Below, one piece after another: positions 1 to 4,861 of a DNA stretch of 5,121 nucleotides (position 1 is its first letter; each line of letters starts with the position of its first letter). The notes below the pieces were generated by a model, which saw nothing but the letters and a program-made list of their open reading frames with translations, made no database searches and was not told where the DNA came from. The DNA comes from Pseudomonadales bacterium. GTDB lineage: Bacteria; Pseudomonadota; Gammaproteobacteria; Pseudomonadales; UBA7239. Location: contig JAGRJA010000068.1 of NCBI GenBank assembly GCA_020443005.1, positions 1-5,121 on the forward strand. The letters are read 5' to 3'. The position numbers and the translations under genes were made by a program.

Positions 1-1
1 C

Positions 2-145
2 GGGAAAATCGCCGGAGACCTGGGTATAGGCGATGCTTTCCGTTTATTGGTCAATAATGGCGAAGGTGCAGGGCAAACCGTATTTCATTTGCACTTGCAC
101 ATTCTCGGTGCAGCCAAGTTCACAGAAACCAAGCTGGTTGGTTGA
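2..145 (+). CDS. HIT-family (HinT-like) nucleotide-binding protein, C-terminal fragment
   Basis: Reading from base 2, the frame is open for 47 codons to TGA at 143-145; the gene starts to the left of the window. The translation contains GDAFRLLVNNGEGAGQ followed by VFHLHLHIL, the signature end of HIT proteins. The triad histidines are fragment residues 29, 31 and 33; by family analogy the middle one is the nucleophile that attacks the alpha-phosphate. HinT-type HIT proteins are small cytoplasmic hydrolases of nucleoside phosphoramidates and aminoacyl-adenylates, usually a little over 100 residues, so roughly the last 40 percent is present here. The tail after the triad reads GAAKFTETKLVG. It lacks the GG(R) that commonly follows the triad, so the exact subfamily is uncertain. 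It lies upstream of alaS on the same strand, 105 bp away. The family call is strong; the specific substrate is unknown. Confidence 0.88.
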   Translation, partial: GKIAGDLGIGDAFRLLVNNGEGAGQTVFHLHLHILGAAKFTETKLVG

Positions 146-250
146 CGCTTTTTGTGGAATACCGGCCAAAGACAATATTTTTTATCCGATTTTTTCTGAA
201 AAATTGATTCAAGTTGATTCCGGTGTGTATCGGAGAATTGGGAATGCATT
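146..250 (+). promoter_or_regulatory. HIT-alaS intergenic spacer with a tandem TTGATTC repeat
   Basis: This 105 bp AT-rich spacer should carry any alaS-specific promoter. It has two exact copies of TTGATTC (204-210 and 214-220), ten bases apart, either of which could resemble a -35 element, but no good -10 hexamer follows at the right distance. The quasi-palindrome TTTTTCTGAAAAA (191-203) has too small a loop and too little GC to be a convincing terminator. For alaS, the Shine-Dalgarno candidates are GGGA at 240-243 (7 nt before the start) and the more distant GGAG at 232-235. I cannot name a definite promoter. Confidence 0.3.
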
Positions 251-2848
251 ATGAAAAGCGCAGAAATTCGTCAGGCCTTTCTCGACTATTTTGAAAAACA
301 GGGTCATGCCATCGTGCCCAGCAGTTCGCTGGTTCCCGGTAACGACCCGACACTTCTATTCACTAATGCCGGCATGGTGCAGTTCAAGGATGTCTTTCTG
401 GGTGCCGAGAAACGGCCTTATCAGAGGGCAGTCAGCTCCCAGCGATGTGTCCGGGCTGGCGGAAAGCATAATGATCTTGAAAATGTGGGTTATACCGCTC
501 GCCACCATACCTTCTTTGAAATGTTGGGTAATTTCAGTTTTGGCGATTACTTCAAACGCGATGCAATTCGTTATGCCTGGGAGTTTCTGACACAAGTCTT
601 GTCTCTGCCCCCGGAAAAACTCTGGATTACCGTTCACATTTCCGATGACGAAGCCGCCGATATCTGGATTAAGGAAATAGGAATTGACCCCGCCCGTTTT
701 TCACGGCTCGATGAAGATAACTTCTGGCAGATGGGGGATACTGGCCCTTGTGGCCCGAGTTCCGAGATATTCTACGATCACGGTGAAGATGTCCCCGGCG
801 GGCCTCCCGGCAGTGAAAACGATGACCTTGATCGCTATATCGAAATCTGGAATCTGGTCTTCATGCAGTTTGAAAAATTCGCTGATGGTACGACCAAACC
901 CTTGCCTAAACCTTCTGTGGATACAGGTATGGGCTTGGAGCGAATTGCAGCAGTCATGCAACATGTCCATACCAACTATGAAATAGATCTATTCCACAAC
1001 CTCCTCACGGCTGTTGGCGAAGTGACGGGTAATCGTGATGAGGGCAACATGTCGCGACGGGTGATTGCTGATCACATTCGTTCATGTGCATTTCTGATTG
1101 TTGATGGTGTTTTACCCTCGAATGAGGGTCGCGGTTATGTCTTGCGGCGTATTATTCGACGGGCCATCCGACACGGACATAAACTGGGTGTTTCGCAAGC
1201 ATTCTTTCACAAATTGGTTGAAGCACTTGTCCGGGAAATGGGTGAAGCGTATCCCGAGCTGGTTCAACAGCAGTCCCGGGTTGAACAGGTGCTGTTGGCT
1301 GAAGAAGAGCAATTTGCCCGTACTCTCGACAATGGCATGATGGTGCTGGAAGTGCATCTGGCCGAACTGAAAGGCAGTGAGATACCGGGGGAAGTCATTT
1401 TTCTGCTTTATGACACTTATGGTTTTCCGACAGATTTAACCAATGATATCGCCAGAGAACGCAATCTTGGTATGGATATGCAAGGGTATGAGCGCTGTAT
1501 GCAGGAACAAAAAGCCCGAGCGCGTGCAGCCGGGAAGTTCAGTGTTGATTATACCGACAAGCTGGATTTGCCCGGACAAACCGAATTTACAGGCTATGAA
1601 ACACTTGAGGAGAACAGCAATGTTGTGGCCCTGATCAATCAGGGTGAAATGATTGAAACGCTAAGTGAGCCAGAGAGCGAAGCTGAAATTATTGTCGATA
1701 AAACGCCCTTTTATGCCGAGTCTGGAGGTCAGGCCGGTGACAAGGGCTGGCTTGTTTCCGGAAGTACAGAGCTGGAAGTGCTGGATACACAAAAAGCAGG
1801 AAACCACTTCCTGCATCGGGTAAAACTCAGGCAAGGCAAGATTGCCAAAGGTGATGTTTTGCAGGCAAAGGTTAATACCAGCCTGCGTCAGGCGACAGCC
1901 CTGAATCATTCGGCGACACATTTATTGCATGCAGCACTGCGCAAGGTACTTGGTGATCATGTCCAGCAAAAGGGCTCGCTGGTAGACCCCGAGAAATTAC
2001 GCTTCGATTTTTCCCATTTCGAAGCAATAAAACCGGAACAGTTAAAAACCATTGAACGATTGGTTAACCAGCAGATACGCATTAACAGTGCTGTTGAAAC
2101 AACACAGACCGATATGGAAACAGCCAGGGCAATGGGTGCGATGGCGTTGTTTGGTGAGAAATACGGAGACAAGGTCAGGGTGCTCTCGATGGGGGCAGGG
2201 TTTTCTGTTGAGCTTTGTGGTGGTACACATGTTCAGCGAACTGGCGATATCGGCTTGTTCCATATAGTTGCTGAATCCGGTATTGCTTCCGGTGTGAGGC
2301 GAATCGAAGCGGTAACCGGTGAAAAGGCGCTGAATTATATCGATACGCTCGAAGACAGCCTCAACACAGCCGCTGCCACGCTTAAAACCAATCCCGCTAT
2401 GGTGGTTGAGAAAGTCAGCCAGCTTCAGCAGAGTAATAAACAGCTAGAAAAAGAGGTGCAGCAGTTAAGAGCCAAACTGGCCAGTTCATCAGGTTCTGAT
2501 TTAAGTGCAGAGGTGGTAGACATTAAAGGTGTAAAGGTTCTTTCAAAATTTTTACCGGAAGCGGATGTTGATACGCTGCGCACTACCATGGATCAGCTAA
2601 AAAACAAACTCGGTTCAGCTGTGATTGTTCTGGCGGCATCGGAGAATGAAAAAGTTGTACTTGTAGCAGGAGTGACCAAAAATCTGGTCACTTCTCTCAA
2701 AGCCGGTGATCTTATGCGCGAAATATCTGCTATCGTCGGTGGCAAGGGGGGTGGTCGTCCGGATATGGCACAGGGAGGTGGAACAAAAATTGACGCCATA
2801 CCTGATGCACTTGCGTTTGTTCCGAAATGGGTAGAAAACCATACTTAA
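251..2848 (+). CDS. alaS: Alanyl-tRNA synthetase (AlaRS)
   Basis: AlaRS activates alanine with ATP, charges tRNA-Ala in the cytoplasm, and hydrolyses mischarged Ser- and Gly-tRNA-Ala. The protein is 865 residues, close to the E. coli enzyme (about 876), and is full length. The class II catalytic core is near the N-terminus: SSSLVPGNDPTLLFTNAGM, then the motif 2 region with KHNDLENVGYTARHHTFFEM, a TGPCGP loop, and motif 3 DTGMGLER (residues 224-231). The editing domain has HSATH (H553, H557) paired with CGGTH (C656, H660), the four metal ligands expected for proofreading. A coiled coil at about 719-745 leads into the C-Ala domain with GGKGGGRPDMAQ (from residue 830). All key residues are present. 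The ATG at 251 fits the family N-terminus (AEIRQAFLDYF) and has GGGA 7 nt upstream; an ATG at 244 is out of frame. E. coli AlaRS represses its own gene, but no operator is obvious here. Confidence 0.98.
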   Translation: MKSAEIRQAFLDYFEKQGHAIVPSSSLVPGNDPTLLFTNAGMVQFKDVFLGAEKRPYQRAVSSQRCVRAGGKHNDLENVGYTARHHTFFEMLGNFSFGDYFKRDAIRYAWEFLTQVLSLPPEKLWITVHISDDEAADIWIKEIGIDPARFSRLDEDNFWQMGDTGPCGPSSEIFYDHGEDVPGGPPGSENDDLDRYIEIWNLVFMQFEKFADGTTKPLPKPSVDTGMGLERIAAVMQHVHTNYEIDLFHNLLTAVGEVTGNRDEGNMSRRVIADHIRSCAFLIVDGVLPSNEGRGYVLRRIIRRAIRHGHKLGVSQAFFHKLVEALVREMGEAYPELVQQQSRVEQVLLAEEEQFARTLDNGMMVLEVHLAELKGSEIPGEVIFLLYDTYGFPTDLTNDIARERNLGMDMQGYERCMQEQKARARAAGKFSVDYTDKLDLPGQTEFTGYETLEENSNVVALINQGEMIETLSEPESEAEIIVDKTPFYAESGGQAGDKGWLVSGSTELEVLDTQKAGNHFLHRVKLRQGKIAKGDVLQAKVNTSLRQATALNHSATHLLHAALRKVLGDHVQQKGSLVDPEKLRFDFSHFEAIKPEQLKTIERLVNQQIRINSAVETTQTDMETARAMGAMALFGEKYGDKVRVLSMGAGFSVELCGGTHVQRTGDIGLFHIVAESGIASGVRRIEAVTGEKALNYIDTLEDSLNTAAATLKTNPAMVVEKVSQLQQSNKQLEKEVQQLRAKLASSSGSDLSAEVVDIKGVKVLSKFLPEADVDTLRTTMDQLKNKLGSAVIVLAASENEKVVLVAGVTKNLVTSLKAGDLMREISAIVGGKGGGRPDMAQGGGTKIDAIPDALAFVPKWVENHT

Positions 2849-2872
2849 TAGCAGTCTGCCGAGTCCAAACCC

Positions 2873-2907
2873 TTAACTTTTTCATAAAGATGTTGTTTAA
2901 TTGCGAC
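2873..2907 (+). promoter_or_regulatory. Candidate sigma-70 promoter for lysC
   Basis: In the 79 bp gap between alaS and lysC, TTAACT (2873-2878, 4 of 6 to the -35 consensus) lies 17 bp upstream of TTTAAT (2896-2901, 5 of 6 to the -10 consensus). Transcription would begin near 2908, giving a leader of about 20 nt before the ATG at 2928. No terminator is visible after alaS, so read-through is also possible. The spacing is ideal, but the match was found by eye and such matches occur by chance. Confidence 0.38.
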
Positions 2908-2927
2908 CCCGAATATGGTCCGGTGTT

Positions 2928-4151
2928 ATGAGTTTAATTGTTCAAAAATATGGTGGAACTTCTGTCGGCAGTATCGAAAGGATAGAGGCTGTCGCCGACA
3001 AGGTTGCTGCTTTTGTTCGTCAGGGCCATCAACTCGTAGTTGTTCTTTCCGCCATGAGTGGGGAAACCAATCGTCTGATCGGTTTGGCTAACCAGATTAC
3101 CGAAACCCCCGAACCCAGGGAAATGGATGTGCTTGTTTCAACGGGAGAGCAAGTGACAATTGCGCTGTTATCCATGGCATTAATGAAGCGCGGGTTACAG
3201 GCGCGTTCCTATACAGGTGGTCAGGTTCGTATCGTTACCGACAGTGCGCACATGAAAGCGCGAATTGAAGATATTAACAGCGATACGCTGATGTCCGATA
3301 TTTCCGCTGGAACAGTAGCCGTTGTTGCCGGTTTTCAGGGTGTCGATGTTGAAGGTAATATCACCACACTGGGGCGAGGTGGCTCCGATACTACGGCTGT
3401 TGCCATTGCAGCAGCCCTGAAAGCGGATGAGTGCCAGATTTATACCGATGTAGACGGTGTATATACCACAGACCCCAGGGTTGTTTCCAAGGCACAAAGG
3501 CTTGATCGTATAACCTTTGAAGAAATGCTTGAAATGGCCAGCCTTGGTTCCAAGGTTTTACAAATTCGTTCGGTGGAATTTGCCGGAAAATACGGTGTTC
3601 CATTGCGGGTGTTGTCCAGTTTTGAGGATGGCCCGGGTACATTAATCAGTCTCGAGGAAGACGATAATATGGAGAAGCCACTTATCTCCGGTATCGCGTT
3701 TAATCGCGATGAAGCCAAACTGACAATCAGGGGTGTTCCAGATACGCCGGGCGTGGCGTCCAGAGTGCTGGGTCCGATCAGTGAAGCCAACATCGAAGTC
3801 GATGTTATCATCCAGAATGTTTCTGATGATAATACAACAGATATAACCTTTACTGTTGCACGCGGTGATATGAAAAAAGCCGCCGAAATACTGAAAAAAA
3901 CAGCTGAAGAACTGGGCGCCCGTGAAGTTCTCACCGACCCCAAAATTGCTAAAGTTTCTATTGTTGGTGTTGGTATGCGATCTCATGCCGGCGTAGCATC
4001 AACCATGTTTCAATCGCTGGCGGCTGACAATATCAACATACAAATGATTACAACATCCGAAATCAAGGTCTCTGTCGTCATTGACGAGAAGTATGTAGAG
4101 TTGGCTGTACGAGGCTTGCACACAGCGTTTGGTCTTGATGCAGCGGAATAA
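2928..4151 (+). CDS. lysC: Aspartate kinase, monofunctional with two ACT domains
   Basis: Aspartokinase phosphorylates aspartate to 4-phospho-aspartate, the committed step toward lysine/diaminopimelate, threonine and methionine. The 407-residue protein starts MSLIVQKYGGTSVGS, with the N-terminal amino-acid-kinase signature KYGGTS (7-12). STGEQ (71-75), TLGRGGSDTT (147-156) and YTDVDGVYTTDPR (172-184) complete the catalytic and nucleotide-binding site. Two ACT regulatory domains follow: the first at about 264-335 (LTIRGVPDTPG...DVIIQNVSDD) and the second at about 350-403, with MITTSEIK near 373-380. This is the Pseudomonas/Bacillus/Corynebacterium type, in which lysine and threonine commonly inhibit together; inhibition here is inferred. 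There is no homoserine dehydrogenase domain. ATG 2928 matches the family N-terminus; a TTG at 2901 would add nine residues but lies inside the candidate promoter. The Shine-Dalgarno before 2928 is weak. Confidence 0.97.
   Translation: MSLIVQKYGGTSVGSIERIEAVADKVAAFVRQGHQLVVVLSAMSGETNRLIGLANQITETPEPREMDVLVSTGEQVTIALLSMALMKRGLQARSYTGGQVRIVTDSAHMKARIEDINSDTLMSDISAGTVAVVAGFQGVDVEGNITTLGRGGSDTTAVAIAAALKADECQIYTDVDGVYTTDPRVVSKAQRLDRITFEEMLEMASLGSKVLQIRSVEFAGKYGVPLRVLSSFEDGPGTLISLEEDDNMEKPLISGIAFNRDEAKLTIRGVPDTPGVASRVLGPISEANIEVDVIIQNVSDDNTTDITFTVARGDMKKAAEILKKTAEELGAREVLTDPKIAKVSIVGVGMRSHAGVASTMFQSLAADNINIQMITTSEIKVSVVIDEKYVELAVRGLHTAFGLDAAE
3654..3671 (+). promoter_or_regulatory. Possible internal translation start for the lysC beta (regulatory) subunit
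   Basis: The purine-rich stretch GAGGAAG (3654-3660) precedes an in-frame ATG at 3669-3671, codon 248 of LysC, by 8-10 nt. The polypeptide from this ATG would be 160 residues, ending at 4151, and would comprise the two ACT domains without the kinase. In Bacillus subtilis, Corynebacterium glutamicum and Thermus, the aspartokinase beta subunit arises from an equivalent in-frame start at the kinase/ACT boundary, giving an alpha2-beta2 enzyme. The position and ribosome site fit, but use in this organism is inference. Confidence 0.5.
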
Positions 4152-4280
4152 TTTTTTGGTGGATAACAAAAGTCTGGTCAACTGGGTTATCTGAACAGCG
4201 TTTTCGAACGCAACTTGCCTTCTATTATCGGGAGTGTTATCGAAGTAGTCAGCAAGGCAAAAGGAGAAGGAGTAGTATCG
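4152..4280 (+). promoter_or_regulatory. lysC-csrA spacer and csrA leader: UUCG hairpin, doubled Shine-Dalgarno and GGA motifs
   Basis: This 129 nt noncoding stretch holds several elements. GATAAC (4162-4167) and GTTATC (4186-4191) form an inverted repeat. A perfect hairpin, GCGTT-TTCG-AACGC (4198-4211), has a UUCG tetraloop but no T-run, so it is not an obvious terminator. TATTAT (4223-4228) is a possible -10 with a poor -35. GGA triplets lie at 4161-4163, 4231-4233, 4263-4265 and 4269-4271; the last two form the duplicated AAGGAGAAGGAG (4261-4272) whose second half is the csrA Shine-Dalgarno, 8 nt before ATG 4281. CsrA proteins bind GGA in RNA, often at the Shine-Dalgarno, and E. coli csrA is repressed by its own product this way. 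The same control here is inferred. Confidence 0.5.
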
Positions 4281-4463
4281 ATGTTAATTCTTACTCGCCG
4301 TGTTGGTGAAACCGTCATGATTGGTGATAATGTCACCATCACTGTGCTGGGTGTAAAGGGTAACCAGGTGCGTATTGGCGTTGATGAGCCACGAGATGTT
4401 GCTGTACACCGGGAAGAAATTTACGAACGTATTAAAAACGAGCAAACGACTGAAGAATCATGA
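4281..4463 (+). CDS. csrA: CsrA/RsmA carbon storage regulator, RNA-binding
   Basis: This 60-residue protein is the usual CsrA length and begins MLILTRRVGETVMIGDNVT. CsrA is a homodimeric five-strand beta protein that binds GGA motifs in mRNA leaders, changing translation and stability of transcripts for carbon storage, motility, biofilm and virulence, and is sequestered by CsrB/RsmY-type small RNAs. The RNA-contact residues known from E. coli are all present: L4, R6 and R7 in the first strand, and V42, H43 and R44 in VAVHREEIY. VLGVKGNQVRIGV (22-34) is essentially invariant in gammaproteobacteria. The tail from about residue 52 (KNEQTTEES) is the variable part. ATG 4281 is chosen because it gives the universal MLILTRR start and has AAGGAG 8 nt upstream; a TTG at 4215 would add 22 unsupported residues. 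It lies 129 bp after lysC and may share its transcript. Confidence 0.98.
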   Translation: MLILTRRVGETVMIGDNVTITVLGVKGNQVRIGVDEPRDVAVHREEIYERIKNEQTTEES

Positions 4464-4476
4464 TCTGTCCAGGGTT

Positions 4477-4500
4477 GGCTGCTGTTTTGCAGCCTCTTCT
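4477..4500 (+). terminator. Candidate Rho-independent terminator after csrA
   Basis: A perfect 6 bp GC-rich stem, GGCTGC (4477-4482) with GCAGCC (4489-4494), closes the loop TGTTTT and is followed by the T/C-rich tail TCTTCT. It begins 13 nt after the csrA stop codon, a good place for the end of the alaS-lysC-csrA transcript. The tail is not a clean T-run, so termination may be partial. Confidence 0.5.
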
Positions 4501-4554
4501 CTCGTTGAGTTCGGTCGTCAGGTTCACTGTCAGAGATGGTTCTAAGGCCTGTGT

Positions 4555-4618
4555 TTAAAACTTCGCTGAACATTAACACTTGGGTAAGGCTTAACACTTT
4601 GAATCTGCGTTAACTGTG
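4555..4618 (+). repeat. 18-bp-periodic TTAAMACTT array upstream of the tRNA-Ser promoter
   Basis: Three nine-base units start exactly 18 bp apart: TTAAAACTT (4555-4563), TTAACACTT (4573-4581) and TTAACACTT (4591-4599). A weaker fourth unit, TTAACTGTG (4610-4618), follows after 19 bp. The sequence between units is not conserved. The array abuts and partly overlaps the tRNA promoter, so it could be an upstream activating region (AT-rich contacts for the RNA polymerase alpha subunit, or a phased protein-binding array). No known regulator site is recognised. Confidence 0.55.
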
Positions 4619-4632
4619 GTATTATGCCGCCC
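4599..4632 (+). promoter_or_regulatory. Stable-RNA-type promoter for tRNA-Ser
   Basis: TATTAT (4620-4625, 5 of 6) is a good -10 hexamer. TTGAAT (4599-4604) or TTTGAA one base earlier is the likely -35, giving a 15-16 bp spacer. The bases directly after the -10 are GCCGCCC (4626-4632), a GC-rich discriminator typical of rRNA and tRNA promoters under stringent (ppGpp/DksA) control in proteobacteria. Transcription would begin near 4632, leaving about 17 nt of 5' leader for RNase P to remove. Stringent control is inferred from this architecture. Confidence 0.62.
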
Positions 4633-4817
4633 GATTGAAATCCTTTCCGGAGAGGTGGCCGAGAGGCTGAAGGCGCGCCCCTGCTAAGGGCGTATAGGCT
4701 AATCCCCTATCGAGGGTTCGAATCCCTCCCTCTCCGCCATCAATGCTCAGGTTTTTCGGCGCTACCCCATTAACGGACGGGGGAAGGGCATTCGTCCTAC
4801 TGTCTACCCGATTGAAA
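4630..4817 (+). repeat. 11 bp direct repeat CCCGATTGAAA bracketing the tRNA gene
   Basis: CCCGATTGAAA occurs at 4630-4640, in the tRNA leader, and again at 4807-4817, 68 bp after the tRNA. The second copy extends as GATTGAAAGTC, and a near copy, ATCGAAAGTC, lies at 4851-4860, exactly 40 bp after ATTGAAAGTC (4811-4820). An exact 11-mer repeated within under 200 bp is unlikely by chance. It may be the remnant of a duplicated tRNA unit; the flanking sequence does not otherwise align. Confidence 0.45.
4649..4739 (+). tRNA. tRNA-Ser (anticodon GCU)
   Basis: The 91 nt gene folds into a complete class II tRNA. The acceptor stem GGAGAGG (4649-4655) pairs with CCTCTCC (4729-4735), followed by discriminator G4736 and an encoded CCA (4737-4739). 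The anticodon stem CGCCC/GGGCG encloses the loop CTGCTAA with anticodon GCT at 4683-4685, which reads AGC and AGU serine codons. The long variable arm expected of serine tRNAs is at 4694-4710 (ATAGG pairs with CCTAT). The T arm is GAGGG-TTCGAAT-CCCTC (4712-4728). All paired regions checked by eye are intact. The position after csrA is common in gammaproteobacteria, where one or more tRNA-Arg genes often follow; none is seen in the remaining 380 bp. Confidence 0.97.
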
Positions 4818-4861
4818 GTCAAAACTCGTTCAGCAAGCGTTCATAACCTTATCGAAAGTCT
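4740..4861. other. Noncoding gap between tRNA-Ser and the convergent gene
   Basis: No gene or convincing terminator is seen in these 122 bp. GGACG (4775-4779) can pair with CGTCC (4793-4797) around a 13 nt loop, but no T-run follows on either strand. The short T5 run at 4752-4756 has no stem before it. The gap carries the second copies of the GATTGAAA repeat described separately. Confidence 0.6.

Noticed and set aside
33..254. Plus-strand 73-codon ORF starting with ATG at 33
   Set aside because: It overlaps the HIT gene in another frame and runs through the spacer into the alaS start; the HIT frame has clear family motifs and this one has none.
2901..2927. TTG at 2901 as the lysC start, adding nine residues
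   Set aside because: The family N-terminus fits MSLIVQKYGGTS at 2928, the TTG has no good Shine-Dalgarno, and it overlaps the candidate -10 element.
3440..3943. Minus-strand 167-codon ORF inside lysC
   Set aside because: It is Ser/Thr/Ile-rich and antisense to conserved aspartokinase sequence, so it is a shadow of lysC codon usage.
4198..4211. GCGTT-TTCG-AACGC hairpin as a lysC terminator
   Set aside because: No T-run follows (next bases are AACTTGCC); it is better described as a csrA leader hairpin of unknown role.
4215..4280. TTG at 4215 as an upstream start giving an 82-residue CsrA
   Set aside because: CsrA proteins start with MLILTRR, and the strong Shine-Dalgarno is 8 nt before ATG 4281; the extension would read through that site.
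4775..4797. GGACG...CGTCC stem as a tRNA-Ser terminator
   Set aside because: The 13 nt loop is large, the stem is only 5 bp and there is no T-run on either side.
4622..4822. Minus-strand 66-codon ORF whose translation contains GGEGGIRTLDRGLAYTPLAG
   Set aside because: It is antisense to the tRNA-Ser gene. The GEGGIRTL...GARLQPLGHLS string is a well-known artefact of translating the complement of serine tRNAs and is often misannotated as a protein.
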